From: Membranipora membranacea
Lineage: Eukaryota > Bryozoa > Gymnolaemata > Cheilostomatida > Membraniporidae
DNA: 64,000 nt
Assembly: GCA_914767715.1 (NCBI GenBank)
Contig: OU612067.1
Span: 3,162,001 to 3,226,000, forward strand
Reading direction: 5' to 3'
The notes beneath the pieces were generated by a model, which saw only the letters and a list, made by a program, of their open reading frames with translations, was not told where the DNA came from and made no database searches. A program made the translations under genes and the position numbers. Within the stretch, counting starts at the first letter, position 1. Each line of letters starts with the position of its first letter. Below, in pieces: positions 38,355 to 50,978 of this stretch.

Positions 38355-39715
38355 ATGATGAATATGTTACTACTAAGCGCTCTAGTAATCAGTCTGTGTC
38401 ATTGCGCTGTATCTACTGAGGAGGTTTACCATGATGAAGATGTTAAGATAGAAGAACTGGAAGAGGTGACAGATTGTGAGAAAAAGGCGTCCAACGGGGA
38501 TATGGTCCAAATGCGCTACACCGGTACTCTTATCAACGGCAAACAATTTGACTCCAGGTATGCTAATTTCTCATGTTGTCTCCTTATCAGATGTTATACA
38601 TGAGTCATATCTCGCTCCTGCTTGCTTGTGGTGGTTCTTAGCTGGTTTTACACATAAAAACCTACCAACAACCATATGTATCTGAAACAGATGAGGCTTC
38701 CACCGCCATAACAATAGCCTTGTGATAGATGTTGTCCTGTAGGTCATGCCTAAGCTGCTAGTATATGTTATTGTGTTTCAAGGTTTGGTATCTAATAATT
38801 GTGTGACTCTATTCTAGCGGAGATGATAAGCCCTTTGAGTTCATAATTGGAGGAGGTGAAGTTATTGAGGGATGGGAGAGAGGAATTATGGGTATGTGCC
38901 CTGGCTCCAGGAGAAAACTGACCATCCCACCACACCTTGGATATGGTGATCAGGGAAAAGGTATAAATATATGATAATGATTGGCCAGACGTGGTTTTGA
39001 GGAGGATAGTGACAAACAATAATCAGCATCAAGACACGCTGCAGAATACGAACCCTTGGCAGAAGCTGTAAATGATCGGTACTAGCCTTGTCACACGGCC
39101 GCGGTTTTTGGTGTGTGACAAGGCTAGATCAGTACACATGTGCTGAAAATCTATCATTTATTTCTATGGCTACAATATACTTATTTGCTCTCAATATTCT
39201 TGAGTAAGATCTTCTCTAACAATCACTGCCCTCTGGATAGAAGCCCTACTCAGCTGAGCTCTCGGTATTGGTCAAGTTACTTTCACACTAGGAGCAGTTA
39301 TTAATTAAACGATTATTCATTTTATCATTTCAGGTTCTGATGTCCCGGAAGGTGCTACTCTCATACTTGACGTTGAGCTTCTCAACATTTTCCAAGCGGA
39401 GAACATATTCAAAGTTATCGATTCTGATGGAGATAATCATCTAACTTCTGGTGAGGTAAGCGATCGTACGCCTTCTATCTAACTAACTCATTAAAGCCTC
39501 TGTGCGGTCATTGATGGCCACTTTGTCATTTCTCTGACTTAGTAATGTTTGGTTTATAGTTGGTGAAGTTCTTCGAGGAGAATCCTGTGAATGTGCCGGC
39601 GGTTTTAGAGGCTAAAGAGTTAGTAAGTGAGCTAATGGAAGACCAAGACAAGGACAAGGACGGTATGCTATCATTCGATGAGTTCCCAGGACCAAAAGGC
39701 GAAAGATTTGATTAA
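38355..39715 (+). CDS. FKBP14: FKBP14-like protein, copy 2 (no ER-retention tail)
   Basis: Exons 38355..38557, 38818..38960, 39334..39455 and 39560..39715 give 207 residues; intron positions and phases are the same as in copy 1. The signal peptide is [20 protein letters not shown]. The FKBP pocket is kept (Tyr in RYTGTL, Phe-Asp in KQFDS, V-I-x-x-W in EVIEGWERG, Tyr in GYGDQG), and so are both EF-hand loops ([24 protein letters not shown]). The C-terminus reads FPGPKGERFD instead of FSGPKHDEL, so the retrieval signal is lost. The protein is therefore predicted to leave the ER or be secreted, unless retained by a partner. Introns are shorter than in copy 1. Confidence 0.93.
39082..39127. repeat. 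Hairpin with AGCCTTGTCACAC arms
   Basis: CTAGCCTTGTCACAC and GTGTGACAAGGCTAG face each other across about 15 GC-rich bases, in an intron of FKBP14-like copy 2. The same arm sequence recurs in the hairpin at 46942..46983, so this is a small repeat family. Confidence 0.75.
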
Positions 39716-41443
39716 TTGTCATCAGCTACAAAATCATATGGAGCTATATCAAAGAAATGATGATTTGAATAATGAGTACATAAATACTTTATTTGCCTTC
39801 TTGGACAGCCCTTTTACATTACAGCAATTAACAACTTTTGATCCACTGTCCGGTAAATATAATGTGGCTTTCGATTGTGCAGGTGGTTTTTCAGGTAGTT
39901 TTTTCGGTCTGACACTATATAGTTCCATCTCTTCGTCTGGAGCTAATAGTCTTTTTGTTTTATTTAATCAATAAGGTCAAAATTCTATGTCAAGGTTATT
40001 GTTGGCAAATACACACAGCTGCTTTGCTCAACCAAAATGCAATGTCAGTTTCTAGTCAGTTTGAGTGGCTCAAATACTTTGACAGACAAATATATACGAG
40101 TTTGGCGATTGATAAGCCACAACTAATTCAGTCCACACTTGTTATTAAGCATATAAATCCATATAACCAGTAACAATTTTGCCTCAAACTAGTACGCTCA
40201 TCGATTTCACTGCAATGAAATCTCTAATAGAGTTGTCCCCCTCCAACACACTGAGAGGATGACTTCTCAGTTGATTTGATCATGATTCTTGAAACTAGCT
40301 GTCTCAGTTACTATCTCAAATGAAGGTAGTCAAGGGTATCCTTCAATCAAGAGCGGACAAATTCGCAATCCAATAGCTCGTTGCAGAGTGAGCGAGACCT
40401 GCTATGCTCATTTCCAATCCATGACCATGAAAGACCTCTCAGACATTCATGCCAGACAACACTTCCTTTTCCATTATGTGTCAGGAATATAAACGGCCAA
40501 TAAACATATTTTCTTTGTATGTCTGGATCCCTGTAAAGGGTGTTCTTGTGACATGAGGCAGATACCATGTTAATCTTGCCTAGTTACAACAATAACAAAC
40601 TAGGTCTGCTTGGCAATTCATTAAAAAGCGATAATCAAGCGCCTATCAAAATCCAAAACCAACTGATATGATACACCAACCTAATTCTTCAATCATTTTT
40701 TCCTCCTTTTTCCCTCTCTAAATGTTTCCATCATTCTTTTGACGCATTATGTAAAACATCCGACAAATAAGGTGTTGTCTAACAAATGAACAAAAGGACC
40801 ATGGCTTTGGTATTCATACAGCTTGCAGTCTCAACAGCTTATCATCAGAAACCTACATTAGGGGTGTTAATTATTGGCCATTATTGGTATTAATGTTAGT
40901 TCCACATCATCCGGTTCCAAAGGTGGTCATGATTTGTTTGGTTTTACTTATATTGAAGCAAAAAGTGTTGTGATATATGTAATAATGCCAAATCATCTAA
41001 AAATTACACACAAGATACTTAATTGTACAAGAAAAAGAAATACCAGTTTATCGCTATTGATTAAGTTAATGTTTGCTTGCCTGCGGATGTTATTATTATA
41101 TAGGTTTAGTAAGGCGAAATCCATGCGTTTATTACATCAATGGGATATTCAGAATCTTCTCCTAGCCAAAGTGGTTGCGCACTCAATCTCACTAATTTCT
41201 CTCCTTATTTTAATCCATGTGAAGGTTTCTCTGTAGCGCTTCTTTCTTCGGCTGAAAAAATTAGAGCATTAAGCAACGAGTTTAGCAGAATGAATGCTCA
41301 ACTTGTTGTAAGATTAAAATGATAAACAACACAGAAGTAAGATAACAAGTAACCCGCAGTCCAGATTCTGAATGTTATATAGGGTCCAATCAGGCTTGAC
41401 CCTCTCAGCGGCTTAGTTCTGCCAGTAAAGCTCTACTGTGTCG
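39716..41443. other. Convergent 3' ends of FKBP14-like copy 2 (+) and PHM (-)
   Basis: The first about 400 bp resemble the 3' flanks of copies 1 and 3 (TCTGACACTATATAG near 39908; AATACACACAGCTGCTTTGCTCA near 40008). An AATAAA for the + strand occurs at about 40499. On the - strand AATAAA (TTTATT at 41128..41133) lies about 310 bp beyond the PHM stop. A - strand ORF at 40347..40568 has no recognisable family and is probably repeat DNA. Confidence 0.5.
41128..41133 (-). terminator. Polyadenylation signal of the PHM gene
   Basis: AATAAA on the - strand about 310 bp downstream of the PHM TGA. Inferred from position. Confidence 0.45.
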
Positions 41444-44400
41444 TCAAAGTGAAAGTAGTATCCCTAAATCTATGTGCATACCTGGCCTATCTTGATGATG
41501 CATATGGTGAGAGGATGCCATCTCATCTAACAAAGAATTAAAAGGTAGCTTCACCAGACTATCAGCTGGCATTGTCTTAGCTAAGTCCTTCAGCTGGTTA
41601 CCTCCACAAGTTTCAAACGTTGCCTCGCCCTCCGTGTAGAACATGACATAGAAATTACACATCTCATCAGTGTGTGCTGATCTGAAAGTGACAAATCACA
41701 GAGTGTCACATGGCGTTACATCACATTTAAAGACTAGAGAAAGACCATCTCTCATCTATGACATACTTATTCGTTCTGCTGTACCAGCGGAATGAACTAC
41801 CACTTCTATCTACTTTAGAGAACCGTAAAGGTTAATGAATGAAATTGTCTACTAATCTCAACGTCTCCTTACAATGGAAATATATATTTCTTTTTATCTC
41901 ATATGGAAATTATTGTTCCTTATTAGACTGGTACAGCACTAGGAAAAAATACCTCATAGATAAGAGAGGGACAATTTATCACAGTATCTGAATTGTTTCC
42001 CAGACGTGCTATAAATTTTTCAGTGTAAGAATATTGCATGATTACTGCAGAACTTGCCGCCAGACTTTATATTGCTTTGGTCTTTCTGTGGTCTTTAAAT
42101 GCGGTCAATACAAAATCAACAGAAGTAGGTCGGGGTTGGTCTGTTTGCCACAAAATTTAACTCCATGGCCTAAGACATGAGATCAGTAAGTCAGGGGTTT
42201 GTACTCAGTGTACAAGCCCTTAATTTCGACAACCACTGCACTAAGTAGTGCAAAATGATTGACCTGGCAGTCACTTTGAATCACTCACCCAATATAAGTA
42301 TCGATAGCTTTATCAGTGGAATCATACACACATCTGGCTGCTAGGTAATCATTTGGTTGAATGATAATCGTCTTATTCTCCATAGGATAGAATGCTTGCG
42401 GCCACTGAGGGTTACCCTTTCCTATTATACTCCAAGGTGCTTTAATATTATTTGCAGGCTTTAGGTATGCTGATATCACCGTGCCTGAAAAATGATTAAG
42501 TAAGCAAGACAATAAATTTGATACGTCCTTACTAATACAATTTTATCTACTCGCGGTTATACTAGTATAAACCCGTGAACTTGGGTTTGTAACAGTCAAA
42601 GTCTTCATTTGCACATCATAAAGAAAAGGAAATTGAATGAGATTTTAGTCTGTGTAAACCTACGTCATGATAGCTCACAAATGCAGGTGATGAGAAGAAG
42701 GTTACTCAAATATTAGGGCATTAAGGCGAATAAAGCTGCAGGAAGGCTGGCCAAGAATTCCCTGGTAGAGCATCGACAGGTTCCAATAAAACACTTTTCT
42801 GTATGATTCAGTACTCAACGACCGTGCTATACCATCCTATTCTGTGCTGTACTAGTTTTATCACTTTTGAAAACCGCCTATGACACAAGATATTAAAATG
42901 CGAATTGAATAATTATAAATCTACTGAGAGGCAATCCCGTAATAGTTCCAAGTGGTCTGGTGTAAGTTTGACTTACTTAGTGTGTGGGCGTGAGTCCGGA
43001 ACGCAAATGGATGTATCGGTTTACTCCCACTATATCGACAGGATACGTCCAAATGGCTTTCTAGAAATGAAAAAAAAAAGTCAGTGATGACGTGTGGTCA
43101 AGAGTTCCCTGACTCAAAGATGAAAGCATTTGCATGAGAATGAAAACCATGACCGATGTCATTTCAGGATATTGAAAGCTGGGTTCGAGATGAGTTTGAA
43201 CAATTTCTTTGAGTGAATTAATCACACTCCTAGGAGAGTTGCGTGCACTTAAGAGTACAATCATGCAATTCATACATGGTCTCACTGTGTATTCAATAAC
43301 CGAGTTACATTTTGAGACAATTTTTAATATATTGTCACAGCCTAGCAATCTGAGTCTTAACAATCACCAATAATAACTTACTCTTTGTATGGGCAGGTAT
43401 TATTCCCAAGTCAGAAATCAAGAGTAGTATGCCCTGTGAATATTTAGGTTTGATATCAGTTATCGTCAGCTTGAGTCCTGAGTGATCCGCAGGCTCCGAT
43501 TCTTTCATTGCTCGAGCATAGTGAACCTTCAAGATATCAGAGTGTGACATGAACAGCCAATCAGGTAATGTGATGACAAACACTTGCATTAGGACTAAGG
43601 ACTCTTTTGCACCCTGTGCAAGCTTAAATATCAAGTTTGTAATAAAACTGAATAAAACCCATCTGGATTTTTTGAGCTCATATTATTCCCAATGTCTTAG
43701 CGAAATTTAATATCAACCAACAACACACAAATGCACACTCTGAATGTTGCCCTTTTGATATCTGGAACAGTGATCATCCAATTGTTCAGACATAAATCAA
43801 GCTTGATCTATTTTGCCAGGTTTGGTGTTGGACTGGAGTGGAGTAGAGGAAGGAATTGCAAATGATGGCAAAGAGGATCAAACTTGATAAATACATTGCA
43901 TCATAAAATACTCTGTGTATATTAAATTAAATGTATATCTATGTATACATTTATATTATGTGTTTTAAAGTACAGAATGTACAACCTGTCTAAAAACCTA
44001 TATAGGCCCCAGTCCAATGACTGAGATGAGACTTATACCTCATGTACATATAACATACCTGCATCACTATGTGATTGATGTTACTGGTGCCACCAATATG
44101 ATACCCAACATCGTCAGGCAGATGAGTGGCCTGTGCATTCCGAGCCCAGGCAAACATGATCTGTGAATTGGACTTACATGTCTGACCACAAGACCTGACA
44201 AAAAATAATTCACCGATGTAATCACTGGCTATTGGCTATTTATGTTTGGTTGTACTGTAATTCTATGGCCAACCACTAGAAAAACTTAACTTTAGTAGCT
44301 TGCCTGAGTTTTAAGCAAGGCTGTGTATTTTATGTATCACTGATCCGTGAGCTAACATAAGTGAAAGTTATCATTCCCCCTCTTCTGGTGAGCTATTTGC

Positions 44401-47400
44401 CGTCTATCAGTAGGAGGAAGTAACCTTAAATGTTGGCAAATGGTGCTCAAACTTGATGTACCAAAAAAGTCTAAAGTTCTTTTTTTGTGGTCTAAAATAG
44501 TGCTCCATGTAAGAGCTCACTCTATAGATCCGCCAATAGCATTTAATGATGAGGCAATCTCATAGTTTTTTCCCTTGACAGGATATTCTTTAACCAGCTA
44601 ATAAGCTGGTAATGAGTTTATGGTTTGCCTAATAACTCATGAGAGCAGACTGCTCCGTGATAGCTCAGAGTTAGCTCAGACATCTTATCCAAGGCGGTCA
44701 TTGATGTCATATACAAAGTAAGGACGATAACAGGAAAAAAATGGGAAATAGCACAGACTAAATAGTTAATAATAATAACGGTCATTATTTTACTTCCGTA
44801 TTATCGGACATATGGAATTTAGTCAGTAGGCCTAGTGCAATTGGACCAAATAGATAGTGGTCATTGATTTTGCCGCCCTGAGGTATCTTGCTCTATGATC
44901 ATGTTTACTCTCACAAAATCACGGCTAGGTGTAGGCCTATAGGCCCATAAATCAGTGTTATCTAAAAGATATTGTATTTCACTACTTTCACTACACTACT
45001 CACTATTTTCACATGCTTCCAGGCGTATAACACTTCTCATAGTCTTACCATGTCGGGGTGTTTTTAAATGGCTCGTTGCATCCAAAGAGTAAAATATGGT
45101 GAGCCGTTCCCGCATCTGCCACTGCCTCATATTGGGCTGCAAATAAATGTCGAGATTACGTTGCATGAGATCGGCAGTTCGGTCTAGTGACCAACAAAGT
45201 TCCCTCTACGGTATTAAACCCCAAACTCCTGCACCTGGCTGTAAAGGCAAGTGTGCTAACAGATTGAATTGCGGCTTCTGGTTGATAGGGTTATTTAGCA
45301 TATCTGTCAGTCAACGGACCTATTCAGAGGCCTGCTCCTATATCTCTCAGGCAGTGGCGTATATTAGCAATCACGGACCATCGTGAATGGCTGAATAGCT
45401 CAGTGTGTAGAGCGTCCGAACTGTTTATTAAGAATGTTGTGGGTTCGAATCCCAACAATGTCAGATTTTTTTCAAATGGGTGCTTTATAACTGGAGCATC
45501 TTTACCGTAATCTTCTACTGCTATTGAGTTGTTTTCTGAAAGTACTCAACAGCTCAGTGAGCTATTGAAATACCTCTCTGCTTGCACTATTTTGCTACCG
45601 ATATGCAAAAATTTCCGTGGTGGGAGGGCGCCCCTCCCACACCCTCCCGCCACGCCTACGGCGTGTGGATCGGGCTACGCCCGATCATTGTGCTCATCTC
45701 TAAAAAGTCAGTGAGTGAAATATTTTAGAATATACGCCCCTGCTCTCAGCATTCTAGAGTTAGATGGAATCGGAGATCAAGTAGAATAAAAACCAGACAC
45801 CTGTAGCCATATACCACACACAATACAATTAAGCAATCCCTGCTTATCAAAGACAACATTATACTGTATAAATGAGAGCACTGAGAGGGCTTTGAGCATA
45901 TTTAGCTTGTCTTGACAGTCCTTGTCAAGACTGCATTCCCTTGACTTCCATTGACATAATTGTCATATATGCCGGTGCCAGCCATGTGAACCAATATCAG
46001 AGTATTGTTTGATGAGCACAGTCTTCTCTTGACGCTTTCCATCGGCTGAATTTTGCTGTCGAACTGAAGTGACAGATTATAGTAAGTCTGATGGATCAGG
46101 CTGTGTATAATTTTAACTATATAAGAAGGTACCCAGTGCAATCTTTGGTACAATCCTTACTCCCTACCTCATTGCGTATAACCCTGATCATTTTCTATCC
46201 AGTTTGTCTGCATTTTGGTTTTCTCCCCTTCCACCGACAAACCTACCGCTGGCTGATCAGTGGGATGATGCAATTGCGAATGAAGGTAAACAAGATCAAA
46301 CTTGAGTCTTTTCAGGGAGGACACGATATTGGGGTACATCCCACCCTCCTTGGTCTTTTTAGTCTAATCCCCCCCAGACTCTCAGGATGACTGACTTTAA
46401 TATCAGTCTGTCTAATGGATAGTGCAATTTATCTAGCTCTACTCATGGTTAAACTTACTTATGAATCCCTCTTTTGTTACTGGAATAGAAGTACATAAGT
46501 ACTGGTCCTCCTACAACAAAACAAAAAATGGGGAAATCACCGCTTATGATGATGTTATCATCTTTTTCCACAAATCACAGCTTGGTCAATTTGTTATATT
46601 ATATGATAGGATATACTTAACAATGATGAAGATACTGCAGAGTAAAAATATACAGCCAATAGTGAATATGGAAAGGCGCGTCTGCCAGATAGGCTACAGC
46701 TTGATGATACCATTGATTATGGTGAAAAAAGACAATAAATTGGATAAATCAAGTGGTTTTATGGTGGGTTATAGACTGTAAGCTTGCTGTTAAGATTTTT
46801 GGAATTAGGGAATTACAAGGTTATAAGTTGTTGATTTGTATAGGTTGTATAGGTTGTTAACATTATAAATGCATTTTTTTTTATAATGATGTATCATGTG
46901 GTTGAAGAAAAACACTATCATAAACAAACTAGGCTCTGCAAAGCCTTGTCACACATAGCCACTTGTACCTGTGGGACAAGGCTGCTGTAAATCTGGTGTT
47001 GGAAGACCTGTCAGGAATATGACAGGTGCTTCCTGGTGATTTTGATAAAGATTAGGGTAGAATGTCTTCTACAATCTTCGTTGTAGATTTGCTACATGAC
47101 ATTAACCACCAGTTCAGATGGTTTACCCTGTATAAGTTCATTGCAGGGATGAACAACACCGGCAAGGTGTATTGTTCCCAAATAGCTCTCTCCTTGATCA
47201 ATCCGAGGTGTAAAAGACTCATTTATCGAACTATATAATATCAATTCTGAAAGAACGATTTGGGAACAAATTTGCCCCATGGTCAGTCAAAATGAACAAA
47301 GATCTTGAGATAAATAATGGCAATGATCTGTTTCAGAAATAGTTAGTTACACTTCAGTATTCTTAGTGAAAGGCCTCCCTGGTCTTCTGCAAAGAAGGCC

Positions 47401-47518
47401 AGCATACCATACTCACTGTTAAGGGTTTTACTCCTGGCATTTTGATCTCTGTAATCTCGGCATGCACGGCCAAGTGAACCAGCGAAAACACCACAAACAC
47501 TCTCAATATACACTCCAT
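41444..47518 (-). CDS. Phm: Peptidylglycine alpha-hydroxylating monooxygenase (PHM), complete, monofunctional
   Basis: PHM uses copper, ascorbate and O2 to hydroxylate the glycine at the end of peptide precursors, the first step of C-terminal amidation, in the secretory pathway. Eight exons in transcript order: 47518..47417, 46510..46459, 45136..45049, 44194..44059, 43526..43382, 43060..42977, 42484..42289, 41681..41444, all in phase, 346 residues. Residues 1-20 are a signal peptide (MECILRVFVVFSLVHLAVHA), followed by the family opening MPGVKPLT. All copper ligands are visible: His64-His65 in AHHILLFGC and His128 in VHY (first copper), His198 and His200 in RTHAHT and Met275 in DEMCNFYVMFY (second copper). 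Other family blocks are MFAWARNA, VGYHIGGTSN, PQAFYP and AARCVY. The protein stops soon after the catalytic core, with no lyase (PAL) domain or membrane anchor. An internal GTATGC near the end could splice to an unseen alternative tail. Confidence 0.93.
45388..45464 (+). mobile_element. tRNA-like SINE head in a PHM intron
   Basis: ATAGCTCAGTGTGTAGAGCG (A box) and GGTTCGAATCCCA (B box) have near-normal tRNA spacing, but acceptor-stem pairing is poor. A tRNA pseudogene or SINE head is therefore more likely than a working tRNA. It may belong with the GC-rich hairpin block about 160 bp downstream. Confidence 0.55.
45622..45686. repeat. Three consecutive GC-rich hairpins
   Basis: GGGAGGGCGCCCCTCCC (45622..45638), CACGCCTACGGCGTG (45651..45665) and GATCGGGCTACGCCCGATC (45668..45686) are each self-complementary. 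The last two have TAC-containing loops. The block is sharply GC-rich in AT-rich surroundings. It could be the tail of the tRNA-derived element at 45388 or an independent repeat. Confidence 0.8.
46942..46983. repeat. Hairpin with AGCCTTGTCACAC arms, second copy
   Basis: AGCCTTGTCACAC and its imperfect complement GTGGGACAAGGCT form a stem. It is the same family as the hairpin at 39082..39127 and lies in the first PHM intron. Confidence 0.65.
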
Positions 47519-49467
47519 ATTACTGATCTCAGCTGAAGACAAAGTCACTAAATCAGGCCAGTTTTATGAGCGCTCCGCCTGTACAGAGTTAGTAGAGTGA
47601 TATCCTGTAGTAATTTTTGTTTTGCGGCTATTAACGATATTATCACTATACCAGTCCTACCAGTAGATTACTTAAAGAGAATGTCATAGTTGTATGCATA
47701 TAATGGAGGATCTTTTAGTGGAAGTAATCAGTTTTTTCTACTGGTCTATCGAGGAGACATAGGACATTAATAATGTAGAGTGATTGTGTATGTTGATTAT
47801 CACTTAATATTTATAATATGTAATATAATATATGTAATTTTCTTTGAAAAGTAACCTAACAGAAAAGGCTGATGCATTTCGGAGACCAATCATAAAGTAT
47901 GTAGTCCTCTCACAACACCATTTTCTATCAACCAAAATCACCTATAAAACCTCATAACCTTCAACAGTTGTGTAACGATTAGCTACACAACCTCCTACCC
48001 ATAATTAAGGATAATTTATTAACATGATCAATCATAGGTGTTGGTATTGAGAAGGTTTAAGACAAGTGAAATGGAGTGGTGTGTTCGGAGTGCATCTCAT
48101 GGGTACAAGGTACAATTGGATTTGATGTGGCCTCAACACCGTTGATTGTTGTTTGGAATGTTCGGATATCTTTTAACCTAATCAAATGAGGGTGCTTCAA
48201 GAATGTGGTTTTGGATGCAGCATGCTGTTATGATATGTTTAGGCTTTGCTGGTGATGGTGGTAGCGTAAAACTTTTTGACAAACATATAAAAAATTATAA
48301 GTTGGTCTAATAAAATGATAGCTCTTCAAGAAAGTGGGTTCGGGTGCCACTAGCCAAGCCACCAGCGTTGACCAATATTCTGAGCTAAGACCGCATTCTA
48401 GTTCCAGAGTGCATACTTGTCAGCATTTTTTTTATCCTCCTCGCATCTATGTTGGAGCGCAAGGTCATCACCACGCAAATATTGTTGTACTTGATCCCCT
48501 TTCAGTCAACTGCTGCTGGGTTTCGTTGGGGAGTTATGTTCGCTGTGGCAATCCTGAGTAGTCCCAATTCACAGCCATTGAGGCAGCATAGATACCTTGT
48601 CAAGTTAGAGTATGAGAGTATGTTGATTGTCAGCAATCGCTTCCAATATATTATTCTGTTGGTACAGCTCTCTTTATCCTAACAATTTGGAAGATAACTC
48701 TTACAAATGATTCCTTGTTCGTCGAGGACAAAATGTAGAGTATCAAGGTAATGTGCCATTTCAACATTTCAACAAGAGGTTGTTGGTCATCATTTCTAGA
48801 TTTCCCCCACACTGTCTCATTGAGTTTGGTAAAAAGGTCAATGTCTGACCTCGAATGCAAGACTCAAACCGTACAAATTAAAACAGTTCACCACCAAACT
48901 ATGAATAAGTGATTCTCCACTTCTACCAAATCATCAGTTGTCAATGTCATGCTAAATGAGTATTATGATCTATGTAGCCATTGTCAACTTTAGATGCTCT
49001 ATCTAGGCATGGTCATGTCCATGCATAAACAAACATCTACCTGTCCTATCTGACCTGACATAAGATACCTTAAGAGTTATAGCCCAAAATAAATCTGATA
49101 ATCCGAACTTGGTTTTTAGATAATTTTCATTAAATTGTGTTTCATTTTGAATGGGATGTTATTCACATAAACCACCAATGATTTCATCCTCACAGCTACA
49201 GTCAGACTAGTGAGGCCTCAAACAGAAATAACTTCCAGCATCAAACCAAGAACCCTACAGCACATCGGATTGATGCCCTGTTTAATCACTTGCATCAAGG
49301 ACAGCATCTCAAATTCATTATTTAGGATGTTGGTTAACATAGACATTTACCTCAATTAATATCCTCAGAATGCTGTCAGGTCAGAGATAACTTGTGTGAA
49401 AGTAGCAGGTCAACTCACGACGTTCAAATGATCAATCAATGATTGGGTGATAAAAATTGGAAGTGCA
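47519..49467. other. Upstream flank of PHM, no recognised genes
   Basis: ORFs at 48334..48682 (+) and 48651..48860 (-) look mildly protein-like but have no start context, splice sites or family motif. They could be decayed repeats. No clear TATA box for PHM was identified. Confidence 0.4.
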
Positions 49468-50758
49468 ATAACTCGTCCCCGTCCAAACGTAGCCCGAGCC
49501 AAACCTAGCCCGAGCCAAACTTAGCCCGAGCCAAACTCAACCCGAGCCAATTATAAAACTTGGTCCCATGTATAGAAACTTAGCCCAATTAGTGAAACTC
49601 GGCCCCAATTAGTAAAACTTGGCCCAAATTAGTAAAACTTGGCCCCAAATACAAAAATCGGCCCCATGTAGTGAGCCTGTACTGAAGCTTGGCCCCAATT
49701 AGGAAATACCAAAGTCAATTACCTTATCTGGTTGTTAACACATGTGATATATTATTTTTGTCATCAAATGCATTTAGATTCTGAAATAAACATGTGTGAA
49801 GCTGGTAGATACTTTTATTGCTGTTATAAATACGATTAATTATCGGAAGCCTTGATTTAAAAAAATAAAAGAGAATGATGCAAGTGTAAGATATACTTGT
49901 ATGTTGATCTACAGCTCCTGCTCAGAATGAATTCTTCATTCACATCTTCGGAGCAGGAGTCCTCCTCAACAGCAGGCAGCATGTGGGGCTCCCCGCGTAT
50001 TTTACTGAAGATTGAAGATTGAGTGTTTTAAAGTTGAAGAAAAGATTTAAATGAAAAATTAATAGAAGATTTGCCAATTTCAAGTACACTCAAACAACTT
50101 GGAGTTATCTACTCAGGTTGGGTTTGTTTGAACAGACAACTCCACAAATCAACAAACCGAAAACCATCAGTGTTACTGATTTTGGATCACAGGATCCTGG
50201 GTTCGAGCCCCACCAGGTGCATTGTTTGTCTAGAAAAAATGATCAACTTCGTTAACTAAATAAGTTGCTGGCTCAGTTTTCACAGGCATTTTAGCACAGC
50301 AGTTTTCTGTCGAGTCCGGTTGTTTGAAGAATTTATTCTGAAGATTAGAGTTTTAAAATTGAAGATTGCTCTATTTTCTCTGAAGAAATTGAAGACAGCA
50401 TTGTGCGCAGGGAGCCCCGCATGTGGTATGCCATATTCATGATGCACCTCTAATACAGATTATCTTCACCCAGCCGGTCCCAGGCCTTTACCCAAAACCT
50501 GTTGAGTCTTTTGGATTTCAGATTTTTGTTTAAACTGCTAAAACCTGCTGAGTTTCATTACATGTGGCCAAGTTTTATAGTCGGGCTATGTTTCACTAAT
50601 TGGGGCCAAGTTTCAGTAAATGAAGCAATGTTTTATATTTGGGGCTGAGCTTTATATTTGGGGCCAAGTTTTCCTAATTGGGGGCAAAGTTTCAGTACAC
50701 ATGCCAAGTTTGGCTCGGATCAAGTTTGGCTCGGGCCAAGTATGGACGGGGCCGTTAT
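49468..50758. mobile_element. Large nested fold-back element, about 1.3 kb
   Basis: Outer arms (about 49468..49700 and 50567..50758) are inverted arrays of degenerate units of the types GCCCGAGCCAAACTT and AAACTTGGCCCCAATTAGT. An inner pair (ATGTGGGGCTCCCCGCG near 49981; CGCAGGGAGCCCCGCATGTG near 50406) and matching GAAGATTGAAGAT-rich stretches continue the inversion. A tRNA-type B box (GGGTTCGAGCCC, 50199..50210) lies inside. No transposase was found. The repeated arms resemble Foldback-type elements. Confidence 0.75.
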
Positions 50759-50978
50759 TTTCCTCTAAAATCCGAACTCCATGGGTACTGTTTGAATGGA
50801 TGCTGAATGTCACTTGCTCTTAACTTCTTTTTAGAGTAGCTGCAGTAAGTTAATAATATTGTATTGCTGTTTGCCCTCTTATCTAAGTTAAATGGGGCTT
50901 AATTCTTGGGAGAATTTATAAAATTCACATGGCAAAATCTGGTTGCATTGTTTTTAGCTCAGTCATGTTTATTATTCA

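Noticed and set aside
40347-40568. 73-codon - strand ORF downstream of PHM
   Set aside because: Considered as a PHM 3' exon, but it has no in-phase acceptor after the candidate donor and the PHM core is already complete.
45388-45464. Possible functional tRNA gene
   Set aside because: Acceptor stem does not pair well and the anticodon arm is irregular; more likely SINE-derived.
45902-46153. 83-codon - strand ORF between PHM exons
   Set aside because: The PHM exons on either side join in phase and align in length with the family without it.
47092-47280. ORF in PHM intron 1 that could be a PHM exon
   Set aside because: Its phase does not join to exon 1 with the strong donor, and its sequence does not match PHM. 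The 52-bp exon at 46459..46510 fits both phase and family.
48334-48860. Two ORFs with mildly protein-like composition
   Set aside because: No start context, splice consensus or family motif; could be old repeat DNA.
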